NCBI GenBank assembly: GCA_016125405.1
Contig: WGLW01000021.1
Coordinates: forward strand, 1-64,000
From: Alphaproteobacteria bacterium
GTDB taxonomy: Bacteria; Pseudomonadota; Alphaproteobacteria; Caulobacterales; Hyphomonadaceae
DNA length: 64,000 nt
Direction of reading: 5' to 3'
Shown here: positions 36,115-44,573 of the stretch, in pieces
Numbering within the stretch: the stretch's first letter is position 1
Layout: the number at the start of each line of letters is the position of its first letter
Made by a program: the position numbers and the translations under genes
Notes under the pieces: generated by a model
The model's database searches: none
The model's input: only the letters and a program-made list of their open reading frames with translations
Told to the model about the DNA's origin: nothing

Positions 36115-36687
36115 GTGTCGCGCATGGTTCGCCGCGACACCCGCACCGCCATCCTCGACGCCGCCGTAGCCATTCTGGGCCGCGACGGGCCGGATGGGTT
36201 CAGCGCATCGGCGCTGGCCCGGGAAGTCGGCGTCAGCAAGGCGACGCTGTTCCATCATTTCGGATCGATCGACGAAATCCCCCTGGCCGCCTTCGAACGC
36301 ATGATCTCGATGGCCATGGACTTTGAACGACCAATGGACGTCAGCCTTGGCGCCATCATCGCCGGCATGGGCGCCCGCAACGTCGCCATGATCGACGAAC
36401 GCCGCAACGAGATCCGCGCCTATTTCGTCTTCCTCGCCCGCGCGATGTTCGATCCGAAACTGGCGGCCCTCGTCCATCGGTCCGGCGACACCCTGCTGGC
36501 GCAGATGCGCGCACTCTTGCGACCGCACACCGGTTCGGACGCCGAAGCCGCCACACTTGCACGGCTGGTCGCCATTTTTCTCGACGGTCTCGCTGTCCAC
36601 CTCATGGCGTTCGACGACCCCGCCGAAATCGAAAGCGCGTGGAAATTGCTCGCGCGCCTCATCGACCCGGAAAGGAAAGAGAAATGA
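36115..36687 (+). CDS. TetR family transcriptional regulator
   Basis: A 190-residue regulator with an amino-terminal helix-turn-helix (RTAILDAAVAILGRDG, FSASALAREVGVSKATLFHHFGS) and a helical ligand domain. GTG at 36115 or ATG at 36124 (MVRRDTR) may be the start; both lie just after the palindromic operator. The stop overlaps the monooxygenase ATG by four bases, so the regulator and enzyme form one unit and the enzyme's substrate may be the inducer. Confidence 0.88.
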   Translation: MSRMVRRDTRTAILDAAVAILGRDGPDGFSASALAREVGVSKATLFHHFGSIDEIPLAAFERMISMAMDFERPMDVSLGAIIAGMGARNVAMIDERRNEIRAYFVFLARAMFDPKLAALVHRSGDTLLAQMRALLRPHTGSDAEAATLARLVAIFLDGLAVHLMAFDDPAEIESAWKLLARLIDPERKEK

Positions 36688-37871
36688 AGGTCGCGATCAA
36701 CGGATGCGGCATCGGCGGACCCGCGCTGGCCTGGTGGCTGCTGCACTATGGCCACGAGCCGGTGCTGATCGAGGAGGCGCCGAAACTGCGCCAGGGCGGC
36801 TACATCGTCGACTTCTGGGGCATCGGCTACGACGTGGCCGAGAAGATGGGCCTGATCCCCGAAATCCGGAACGCCGGCTACCAGATCGAGGAAGTGCGCT
36901 TCGTCGACAAACACGGACACAAGAGCGGCGGGTTCAATGCCGACGTGTTCGGCCGGATGACCCATGACCGCTTCACCAGCGCCCGCAGGGCCGATATTGG
37001 CGCTGCGCTTTACGGCGCCGTGAAGGACCGCGCCGAGGTGATTTTCGGCGACAGCGTCAAGGCAGTCCGGGACGATGGAAGCCGCGTCAGCCTGAATTTC
37101 GAACACGCGCCTTCGCGCGACTTCGACCTGCTGATCGGCGCCGACGGCCTGCACTCGAAGGTGCGCCAGCTCGTTTTCGGGCCCGAGACAGAATTCGAGC
37201 GCTTCCTCGGCTACCGTGTCGCCGCCTTTGACGTGACCGGCTACCCGCATCGCGATGAGCTGATTTATGTCAGCTATGCCGAGCCCGGCCGGCAGGTGTC
37301 GCGTTTTTCCATGCGCGACGACCGCACGCTTTTCCTGTTCGTCTTCAACGACGATGTTCCGGATGGGCGGACGCCCGCGACCGACGACGAACGAAAATCA
37401 GTCTTGCAGGGCCTGTTCGGCAAATCCGGCTGGGAATGTCCGCAAATCCTGGATTTCATGGACGGCGCGGAGAGCATCTATTTCGACCGCGTCAGCCAGA
37501 TCCGGATGACATCCTGGTCGAAGGGGCGCACCGCCCTGTTGGGAGACGCCGCGACTGCAGTGTCGCTGTTGGCGGGAGAAGGAACCGGCCTCGCCATCGC
37601 CGAAGCCTATGTGCTTGCCGGAGAGCTTCATCGGGCCGCCGGCGATCACGCGGCGGCTTTCGCCCGATATGAAGGAACCCTCATGCCTTTCTTGCAAGCC
37701 AAGCAGGAGTCCGCCCGCAAGTTCGCCGCGAGCTTCGCGCCGAAAACCTCGACCGGCATCTTCATTCGCGACATGTCGATGAACCTGATGAGCCTGCCCT
37801 GGCTTGCTGACTTGCTGCTGGGCGGCAGCGTGCGTGACGACATCAAGCTGCCAAGCTACGAGGCTGCGTGA
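36684..37871 (+). CDS. FAD-dependent monooxygenase
   Basis: A 395-residue flavoprotein of the PHBH/Tet(X)-like group. The FAD motif NGCGIGGPALAWWL is at the amino end, the DG motif region is LLIGADGLHSKVR, and the second flavin motif is ALLGDAATAVSLLAGEGTGLAIAEA. Such enzymes hydroxylate aromatic or antibiotic-like substrates with NAD(P)H and oxygen. The start ATGA overlaps the TetR stop. A role in detoxifying an effector sensed by TetR is plausible; the substrate is unknown. Confidence 0.87.
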   Translation: MKVAINGCGIGGPALAWWLLHYGHEPVLIEEAPKLRQGGYIVDFWGIGYDVAEKMGLIPEIRNAGYQIEEVRFVDKHGHKSGGFNADVFGRMTHDRFTSARRADIGAALYGAVKDRAEVIFGDSVKAVRDDGSRVSLNFEHAPSRDFDLLIGADGLHSKVRQLVFGPETEFERFLGYRVAAFDVTGYPHRDELIYVSYAEPGRQVSRFSMRDDRTLFLFVFNDDVPDGRTPATDDERKSVLQGLFGKSGWECPQILDFMDGAESIYFDRVSQIRMTSWSKGRTALLGDAATAVSLLAGEGTGLAIAEAYVLAGELHRAAGDHAAAFARYEGTLMPFLQAKQESARKFAASFAPKTSTGIFIRDMSMNLMSLPWLADLLLGGSVRDDIKLPSYEAA

Positions 37872-37946
37872 TCCGCAACGCACTTGAGGGTTCAAATTCT
37901 GGTCCCCCGATTGAGATCAGGAGGTGCGGCTGCGAACAGGAAGCAA

Positions 37947-39020
37947 ATGACACAGCTGGAACACATTATGAGAGTCTTGGGCGCGCTGCGTATGCGCATG
38001 CCGTTCCCAAGATTGCTCGCCATGATTGCGGCTGTAACGGTTGTCGGCTGCGCTTCGCCGGGTCCCGCCCCGGTGCATTATTCCGAGCGGGTCCCAGTGG
38101 ACGGGGCCCGCCTTTACATGGAAGTGCGCGGAGAGGACCGGAATGCGCCGGTCCTACTGTGGCTGCACGGCGGCCCGGGGGGCGCCGAACGTCCCTTGTT
38201 TCGCTACTTCAATGGCGCTCTCGAGAAGCATTTCGTGGTCGCTTACCTCGACCAGCGCGGCGCCGGCCTGTCCTACGACCCGGATGCCGACACATCACGT
38301 CTGACAGTCGCGCAGCACCTGGCGGATCTCGACGTGGTGGTCGATCGTCTGCGGTCCAGCCTGAAGCAGGACAAGGTGATCCTTGTCGGCCATTCATGGG
38401 GAACGGTGCTGGGTCTGCTTTACACTGCGGCCCATCCGGTAAAAGTCGCCGCCTATATTGGCGTCTCCCAAGTTGTGGCGACCAAACCGCAGCAAGCTTT
38501 GGAATATGCCTGGGATCGTCAGCAGGCCGTCGCACACGGGGACAAGAGCGCCCTGAAAAAGCTGGGCGACATCGGCGCGCCGCCATACGACGACAGCCGC
38601 GATGTCCTGGCGCTTGGCAATATCACGAACCGCTTCACGGATCCGGACGTGCACGAGCCAAACCAGATGGGCGTGGCCCTGGCGGGGATTGCCCGCGGGC
38701 TGATCGCGCCGTGGGATATTGGCAAGCTCATCCAGGCCAACAACGTTTCGCTCGCTGCGATGAACCGCGAGTTGCAGACCCTGGACCTGCGCAGGTCCGT
38801 GAAGTCGGTCAATGTGCCGGTATTCTTTTTCCTTGGGCGTCACGACCATCATGTCGATGCTCGGCTCGCGGCCGACTATTTCGACACGCTCACGGCGCCC
38901 TCAAAGCACCTCGTATGGTTCGAGCACTCCGCGCACAACATCCCCTTCGAGGAGCCTGCCGCGTTCAACGAGGCAGTCGTGACCGCGATGAATATGACAC
39001 CCGGAGTCCGGCCGGACTGA
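37947..39020 (+). CDS. alpha/beta hydrolase lipoprotein (proline iminopeptidase-like)
   Basis: A 357-residue hydrolase anchored as a lipoprotein: a hydrophobic segment ending VTVVGC gives a lipobox cysteine at about residue 36. The hydrolase core has LLWLHGGPGGAERPLFRYF, the DQRGAGLS loop, the nucleophile VGHSWGT and the late FEHSAHNIPFEEP histidine, all typical of the S33 prolyl aminopeptidase group. The ATG at 37947 has AGGA upstream; an ATG at 37968 is an alternative. Localisation to the envelope is unusual for S33 relatives but clear from the lipobox. Confidence 0.82.
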   Translation: MTQLEHIMRVLGALRMRMPFPRLLAMIAAVTVVGCASPGPAPVHYSERVPVDGARLYMEVRGEDRNAPVLLWLHGGPGGAERPLFRYFNGALEKHFVVAYLDQRGAGLSYDPDADTSRLTVAQHLADLDVVVDRLRSSLKQDKVILVGHSWGTVLGLLYTAAHPVKVAAYIGVSQVVATKPQQALEYAWDRQQAVAHGDKSALKKLGDIGAPPYDDSRDVLALGNITNRFTDPDVHEPNQMGVALAGIARGLIAPWDIGKLIQANNVSLAAMNRELQTLDLRRSVKSVNVPVFFFLGRHDHHVDARLAADYFDTLTAPSKHLVWFEHSAHNIPFEEPAAFNEAVVTAMNMTPGVRPD

Positions 39021-39329
39021 GATTTGAGAGGAAGTCAGGCTTGCCTGGGGCCGCTATCTTCTGCCAAATATAGCGGTGACCGGTTCAGCCCGCTCGCCTT
39101 GCGAACCGTTCGCAAAAAATCTCCCCCGGACGCGCCCGAGAGCCGTCCCCTCGCGCAAGCGTGTCCCGCCCGGAATGCGATTCCAGGGCGGTTTTGGCCC
39201 CGTCGTGATTGGCGATCGCTGGTTATCGCGCTATGGATTCCCTTCAAGCGTGCCTATCGCGTCGCGGGACACAACAAAGGGCGAGGAAACGGGCTGGACG
39301 GCCCCGAAACCGCCCGCGGAGCTCCAAAC
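39021..39329. other. intergenic region before the molybdenum hydroxylase
   Basis: No supported gene; the frames that cross it are shadows. The only clear element is the palindrome TTGCGAA-CCG-TTCGCAA at 39099-39115. The distance from it to the first gene leaves room for a long leader. Confidence 0.5.
39099..39115. promoter_or_regulatory. Fur-like palindrome upstream of the hydroxylase genes
   Basis: TTGCGAA-CCG-TTCGCAA is a perfect 7-bp inverted repeat sharing both arms with the palindrome in front of feoA (TTGCGAA-TTG-TTCGCAG). A common regulator, probably of the Fur type, is inferred. It lies about 215 bases before the start of the [2Fe-2S] subunit gene. Confidence 0.5.
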
Positions 39330-39806
39330 ATGGCTTTTACTCTCAACGTCAATGGAAAGACCCACACGGTCGATGTTCCTGGCGAGATGCCCCTACTCTG
39401 GGTGCTGCGGGACAAGATCGATCTGAAAGGGTCGAAATTCGGCTGCGGCGTCGGTTCGTGCGGCGCCTGCACGGTTCATCTGGACGGCAAGGTGACGCGC
39501 TCGTGCGTTACGCCCGTCTCGAGCGCCGTCGGCCGGAAGGTCGCGACGATCGAAAGCATCGGCGACTCCAAGCTCGGCCAGGCGATCCAGAAAGCCTGGC
39601 TCGACGCGGACGCCCCCCAGTGCGGCTATTGTCAGGCCGGCCAGATCATGGCCGCGACGGCGCTGCTGACGTCGACGCCGAAACCCACCGACAAGGACAT
39701 CGATACGGCGATGGTCAACGCCTGCCGTTGCGGCACGTACGGCCGTATCCGGGAGGCCATCAAGATGGCCGCCGGCATGCCCACTGCTGACACGCGGGAG
39801 GTCTAG
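39330..39806 (+). CDS. isoquinoline 1-oxidoreductase-like alpha subunit, [2Fe-2S] protein
   Basis: Iron-sulfur subunit of a molybdenum hydroxylase of the xanthine oxidase family, 158 residues. The plant-type cluster motif is [18 protein letters not shown] and the second cluster is bound by [10 protein letters not shown] and [10 protein letters not shown]. It has no signal of its own; such subunits ride through the Tat system with the large subunit. The large subunit gene starts three bases after the stop. Confidence 0.92.
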   Translation: MAFTLNVNGKTHTVDVPGEMPLLWVLRDKIDLKGSKFGCGVGSCGACTVHLDGKVTRSCVTPVSSAVGRKVATIESIGDSKLGQAIQKAWLDADAPQCGYCQAGQIMAATALLTSTPKPTDKDIDTAMVNACRCGTYGRIREAIKMAAGMPTADTREV

Positions 39807-39809
39807 ACC

Positions 39810-42086
39810 ATGGCGCACGACATGATCCCCAACACCGCGAAAGCCCGGAAGATCGATGCTTCCCGCCGCGGCTTCCTGAAAATCTCGGCCGCCGCCGGCG
39901 GCGGCCTGCTGCTGTCGATGACCGTCGCCTGCGCGACGCCCGGCGACACCACGGGCGCCGTCACCAAGCTTGGCGCGACCAAGCCGGCCGCTCCGCTGCA
40001 GAAGCTGAATATCTATGTGTCGCTGGCTTCGGACGGCACGATTCGCATCATGGGCAAGAACCCGGAGATCGGTCAGGGCATCAAGACGATGCTTCCGATG
40101 CTGGTCGCCGAGGAAATGGACGCCGACTGGTCCAAGGTCCAGATCGAACAGGCTGATTTCGACCCGGCGTTTGGCGCACAGTTCGCCGGCGGTTCGCTGG
40201 CGACGCCGATGAACTGGGAGCCGCTCCGCCAGGTTGGCGGCGCCACGCGCCTGGTTCTGCTTCAGGCCGCCGCCCAGAAATGGGGTGTGCCGGTTTCGGA
40301 ACTCAGCACCGGCCCAAGCGTGGTGAAACACGCCGCCTCGAACCGCACGGTTTCGTATGGCGACCTCGCCGAGATCGCCGCAATGCTGCCGGAACCCGAC
40401 AAGACGGCGCTGGCAGCCGTCAAGCTCAAGGATCCCAAGGACTACCGGATCATCGGCAAGTCCGTGAAACAATGGGATTCGCCCAAGATCGTCCGCGGCG
40501 TTCCCATCTTCGGCATCGACGTCACCGTACCGGGGATGAAGTACGCGCATTACGTCAAATGCCCCGTCTTCGGCGGCAAGGTGAAGTCGGCGAACCTCGA
40601 CGCGGCCAAGGCGATGCCGGGCGTCACCGACGCCTTTATCGTGCGCCAGTCCGGCGACGACATCATGGGCCTGCTCGACGGCGTCGCCGTTGTCGGGGAT
40701 GATTGGTGGAGCTGCAAGGAAGCCGCGAAAAAGCTCAATGTCGTCTGGGATGAAGGCGCCGGCGCAAGCTATTCGACGGCCAGCTTCGACAGCCAGGCGG
40801 CGGACTTCGCCAAAGGCGCGCCGCAGTCCAACCTTCACAAGAAGGGCGACCCTGACGCGGCCATGGCTTCGGCGGCGCAGAAACTGGAGGCGTCCTACTC
40901 CTATCCCTTCCTGACTCACGCCCCACTGGAGCCGCAGAACTGCACGGCTCACGTCAAGGCTGACGGCACGGTCGAGATCTGGGCCCCCACCCAGAACCCC
41001 GGCTCGGGTCTCGGTCTCGTCACGGGTGCGCTTGGAGTCGACAAATCCAAGGTCACCATCCACCTGATCCGTTGCGGCGGCGGCTTCGGCCGGCGCCTGT
41101 CCAACGACTACATGGTCGAAGCGGCGGCGATCTCGAAGCAGGCTGGCAATATCCCGGTGAAGCTGCTGTGGACCCGCGAAGACGATGTGCAGCACGACCC
41201 CTATCGTCCGGGCGGATACCACAACTTCAAGGCGGGCCTCGACAAGCAGGGCAACCTCAGCGTCCTTACGAACCACTTCGTTTCGTTCGGTCGGAACGGG
41301 AAAACCCTGTCGAGCGCCAACCTGACGCCGACCGAGTTCCCGGCGGAGTACATTCCGAACGCCCGGAACGACCAGTCGCTGATCGACGCGAACCTTCCCA
41401 CGGGCCCGATGCGGGCGCCGGGCTCCAACGCCATCTGCTTTGCCTATCAGTCCTTCCTGGACGAGGTGGCTTTGGCGGCGGGCAAGGATCCGCTGGATTT
41501 CCGTCTCGAACTTCTGGCCAACCCCTCCTCGGCTGGCCCTGCGCGGGGCAACCGGCCGACCTTCAGCCCGGAGCGCATGACCGCGGTGCTGAAATCCGTG
41601 GCGGAACGATCCGGGTTCGCCAGTCGGGGCTCCCTGCCGAAGGGCACGGGCATGGGCATCGCGTTCTACTATTCGCATTCGGGTCACTTCGCCCATGTCG
41701 CGAAGGTGAAGGTCGAACAGTCCGGCAAGCTGACGGTCCAGAAAGTCTGGGTCGTGGGCGATGTCGGCAGCCAGATCATCAACCCGACGAACGCGGTCAA
41801 CCAGTGTGAAGGCGCGGTCATCGACGGCGTCAGCCAGCTCTATCAGAAGATTACCTTCGACAAGGGCCGGACGCAGCAGTCGAACTTCTTCGACATGCCG
41901 ATCCTGCGCATGACCGACGCTCCGCAGGTGGATATCCACTTCCACATCACGGACAACGCGCCGACCGGCCTGGGCGAACCCGCCCTGCCGCCGGTTCTGC
42001 CGGCTGTCTGCAATGCGATCTACGCCGCGACCGGCAAGCGGATTCGCAACCTGCCGCTGACCGCGGCGGACCTGCGCTGGGCATGA
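39810..42086 (+). CDS. molybdenum hydroxylase large subunit (isoquinoline 1-oxidoreductase beta-like)
   Basis: Molybdopterin-binding subunit of 758 residues with a Tat signal (DASRRGFLKISAAAGGG near residue 17). The family blocks include NPEIGQGIKTMLPMLVAEEM, GGSLATPMNWEPLRQVGGATR, SYPFLTHAPLEPQNCTA, RCGGGFGRRL, TGPMRAPGSN and TGLGEPALPPVLPAVCNAI, where the glutamate of GEPALPP is the catalytic base. Periplasmic enzymes of this type oxidise aldehydes or N-heterocycles and pass electrons to cytochromes; no cytochrome gene adjoins, but the next gene encodes a haem c motif. A terminator follows at 42154. Confidence 0.93.
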   Translation: MAHDMIPNTAKARKIDASRRGFLKISAAAGGGLLLSMTVACATPGDTTGAVTKLGATKPAAPLQKLNIYVSLASDGTIRIMGKNPEIGQGIKTMLPMLVAEEMDADWSKVQIEQADFDPAFGAQFAGGSLATPMNWEPLRQVGGATRLVLLQAAAQKWGVPVSELSTGPSVVKHAASNRTVSYGDLAEIAAMLPEPDKTALAAVKLKDPKDYRIIGKSVKQWDSPKIVRGVPIFGIDVTVPGMKYAHYVKCPVFGGKVKSANLDAAKAMPGVTDAFIVRQSGDDIMGLLDGVAVVGDDWWSCKEAAKKLNVVWDEGAGASYSTASFDSQAADFAKGAPQSNLHKKGDPDAAMASAAQKLEASYSYPFLTHAPLEPQNCTAHVKADGTVEIWAPTQNPGSGLGLVTGALGVDKSKVTIHLIRCGGGFGRRLSNDYMVEAAAISKQAGNIPVKLLWTREDDVQHDPYRPGGYHNFKAGLDKQGNLSVLTNHFVSFGRNGKTLSSANLTPTEFPAEYIPNARNDQSLIDANLPTGPMRAPGSNAICFAYQSFLDEVALAAGKDPLDFRLELLANPSSAGPARGNRPTFSPERMTAVLKSVAERSGFASRGSLPKGTGMGIAFYYSHSGHFAHVAKVKVEQSGKLTVQKVWVVGDVGSQIINPTNAVNQCEGAVIDGVSQLYQKITFDKGRTQQSNFFDMPILRMTDAPQVDIHFHITDNAPTGLGEPALPPVLPAVCNAIYAATGKRIRNLPLTAADLRWA

Positions 42087-42153
42087 CCTGCCGGATGGCT
42101 GACGCCGTCGTCAGGGTGACGTAGCGGCCATCGAATGATTTGAACTTGAACGA

Positions 42154-42182
42154 CGCCCGGGCCGGAAACGCCCGGGCGTTTT
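42154..42182 (+). terminator. terminator after the hydroxylase genes
   Basis: CGCCCGGGC and GCCCGGGCG form a perfect 9-bp stem around a seven-base loop, followed by TTTTC. It separates the hydroxylase transcript from the multidomain gene downstream. Confidence 0.85.
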
Positions 42183-42337
42183 CACGAACAGGCGACACCA
42201 AGGATAGCGGAAACGTGACCCGGAATGACGCGGATTCAAGGCGCTGACCGTCCCAAGTCGATTGACGGTTTTCGCGGTCAAAGAGATATTGAAATCAGAA
42301 TTACACTCCAAAACTCTGCTTGTGGGAGAACCAAGGA

Positions 42338-44374
42338 ATGCGGAAGTCCGTCCTAATGACGACAGCCGTCGCAGCAGCCCTGGCGGCCGCTGTTGGCGTC
42401 GCCGGCCTGCAAATCGGCGCGGCCGCCCCCTCGCCGTCAGCGAGCGGCCCGGTCGCCATTCCCTCGAAAGTCGATGACTTTCAGCTCACCGACCAGACCC
42501 GCCTCGCGCACCAGCTTTACTACTTCAAGGCTGCCCCCGCGATCGTGGTGATGAGCCAGGTCAACGGCTCCAAGCTTTCGGCTGAAGCCGCTGCTGAGCT
42601 TCAGAAGCTGGCCGACACCTACAAGTCGAAGGGCGTTCTCTTCTACCGGATGGACTCGAACCCGGCCGTGACCCGCGCCGACGTCCGCGCTGAAGTCGCC
42701 AAGGAAAAGACGACCATTCCGGTCCTGATGGATGAGAAACAACTCGTCGGCGAAAACATGGGCGTCACCCGTGAAGCCGAGGTTTTCGTCATCGATCCGA
42801 AGAACGGCTTCCGCGTCGCTTATCACGGGCCGCTGGACAACCGCTTCACCAAGGCTTCGCCCAACCTGAAGTCGGCGGCAAAGGAAGCCTACACAGCCAA
42901 CGCAATCGACGCGGTGCTCGCCGGCCAGCCGGTTCAGAAAGCCCGCCTCGACGTCACCGTCGGCAAGACGATCGCTTTCCCGCAACGTGACCGTTCGGCG
43001 GACTTCAAAAACATCACCTACACGCACGACGTGGCGCCGATCCTCAAGGAGAAGTGCGTGACGTGCCACCAGAAGGGCGGCATCGGACCGTTCTCCATGG
43101 ACAGCTATGAAGTGGTCAAAGGCTTCTCGCCGATGATCCGCGAAACCATCCGCACGGGCCGTATGCCGCCCTTCTTTGCGGATCCGCATATCGGCCACTT
43201 CAAGAACGATCAGGGCCTCACCGCCCAGCAAACCGAAACGCTGGTTCATTGGGTCGAAGGCGGAGCAACGCGCGGCGAAGGTCCGGACCTGCTGAAAGAA
43301 ACGGCCACGGAAGCGCCGGAATGGCCCGCCGAACTCGGCAAGCCTGACGTCATCGTCCAGCTGCCGGAATTCGACGTGCCGGCGACCGGCATCATCGAGT
43401 ACCAGAACCGCCGCGTGGCGAACCCCTTCACCAAGGACACCTGGCTGCGCGCCATCGCGATCAAGCCCGGCGACCGCACGGTTCTGCACCACATCGTGTC
43501 GAACCACATGGCAGACCCGAAACTGCCGCGTCCGGATATCCCGGGCGGTTCGGTCGGCTCCTACACGCCGGGCGCGCAACCGCAGGTGATCGCCGACGGC
43601 GCTGGCGCTCCGGTCCCTGCCGGCGGCTACCTGAACTTCCAGATGCACTACACGACCACGGGCAAGCCTGCGGTCGACAAGTCGGAAGTCGGCTTCTATG
43701 TGCTCGATCACACGCCGAAATATATCAAGCGCTCAACCGTCATCGGCGACTTTGCGATGATGATCCCGGCCGGAGACGCCCGTCACACCGAGGTCGCCTA
43801 CCAGACCTTCCCGGCGGACGCGATCCTCTACACGCTCTACCCGCACGCGCACTACCGCGGTTACCACGTCGAGCTGAAAGAAATCGATCCGGACGGCAAG
43901 CAGACCATCCTGCTCTCGCTGCCGCGCTACGACTTCAACTGGCAGCGCGACTACGATCCAGTCGAGCCGATCCACATCAAAGCCGGCACGAAGCTGGTTG
44001 CGACCTGGGTCTACGACAACTCGGCCGCCAACAAGGCGAACCCCGACCCGACGCGCAACGTCACCTGGGGCGAGCAGACCTGGGATGAGATGATGTACTT
44101 CCGGGTCAACTATCGCTGGGTCGACGAAACCACGACCCACATCCGCAACGACCTTCAGCAAGCGCTGATGAAGTCCAGCGTGATCGGCGCCCTCGACGAC
44201 AACGTCGACGGCAAGGTCGAGAAGGACGAGCTGCGCGGCCCGATGGCCCGCCTGAAGGATCACTTCGACGAGCTCGACCTGAACCACGATGGCGGCCTCG
44301 ACGAGCAGGAGCTTGCGAACGGCAACGTTTCGCGCGCCACGGCTCGCCAGCGCCAGGAAACGCCTGACCTCTAG
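42338..44374 (+). CDS. exported multidomain redox-like protein (redoxin fold, haem c, copper-monooxygenase fold, EF hands)
   Basis: A 678-residue exported protein. After a signal peptide (MRKSVLMTTAVAAALAAAVG) come a thioredoxin/AhpC-like domain (about 40-190), a haem c motif C240-V-T-C-H244 in a short cytochrome-like domain (to about 320), a region resembling copper type II monooxygenases (VLHHIVSNH, FQMHYTTTG, LYPHAHYRG, TWDEMMYF), and two EF hands (DDNVDGKVEKDE, DLNHDGGLDEQE). The redoxin part lacks the usual active cysteine: the whole protein has only the two haem cysteines. Similar domain chains occur in Planctomycetes-type genomes. The ATG at 42338 follows GGGAGAACCAAGGA. Function unknown; electron transfer or a copper-dependent oxidation in the periplasm is likely. 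Confidence 0.8.
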   Translation: MRKSVLMTTAVAAALAAAVGVAGLQIGAAAPSPSASGPVAIPSKVDDFQLTDQTRLAHQLYYFKAAPAIVVMSQVNGSKLSAEAAAELQKLADTYKSKGVLFYRMDSNPAVTRADVRAEVAKEKTTIPVLMDEKQLVGENMGVTREAEVFVIDPKNGFRVAYHGPLDNRFTKASPNLKSAAKEAYTANAIDAVLAGQPVQKARLDVTVGKTIAFPQRDRSADFKNITYTHDVAPILKEKCVTCHQKGGIGPFSMDSYEVVKGFSPMIRETIRTGRMPPFFADPHIGHFKNDQGLTAQQTETLVHWVEGGATRGEGPDLLKETATEAPEWPAELGKPDVIVQLPEFDVPATGIIEYQNRRVANPFTKDTWLRAIAIKPGDRTVLHHIVSNHMADPKLPRPDIPGGSVGSYTPGAQPQVIADGAGAPVPAGGYLNFQMHYTTTGKPAVDKSEVGFYVLDHTPKYIKRSTVIGDFAMMIPAGDARHTEVAYQTFPADAILYTLYPHAHYRGYHVELKEIDPDGKQTILLSLPRYDFNWQRDYDPVEPIHIKAGTKLVATWVYDNSAANKANPDPTRNVTWGEQTWDEMMYFRVNYRWVDETTTHIRNDLQQALMKSSVIGALDDNVDGKVEKDELRGPMARLKDHFDELDLNHDGGLDEQELANGNVSRATARQRQETPDL

Positions 44375-44399
44375 GAGGCCAGACACGCCTGACAACAAA

Positions 44400-44433
44400 G
44401 GGCCGGAGCAGTCTGCTCCGGCCCTTTTCGTTT
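44400..44433 (+). terminator. terminator after the multidomain gene
   Basis: GGGCCGGAGC and GCTCCGGCCC form a 10-bp stem with loop AGTCT, followed by TTTTCGTTT. A strong signal for the plus-strand transcript. Confidence 0.9.
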
Positions 44434-44573
44434 GGCCCCGTCAGCGGTTCGGCGATTCAAGCAGACGCATGCAGACAAGCGTTAAGTGCGCGCCCTCTCG
44501 CGAAAGACGCACGGGCAGCGCCCCCAGGTCAGCGGGCCATAGACACGCCTGGCGATCCCCGAGCGCGACCGCT

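Noticed and set aside
37893-37915. A string like a tRNA T arm (GGGTTCAAATTCTGG) after the FAD monooxygenase, suggesting a tRNA remnant or attachment site.
   Set aside because: The arms do not pair as a T stem, no acceptor or anticodon parts are nearby, and no integrase or flanking repeat was found.
39393-41945. An 850-codon open frame antisense to the molybdenum hydroxylase large subunit, and similar long antisense frames over ppdK (30452-32449) and the kinase (15922-17607).
   Set aside because: They mirror genuine genes in a GC-rich genome, have histidine/arginine-rich composition and no recognisable domain.
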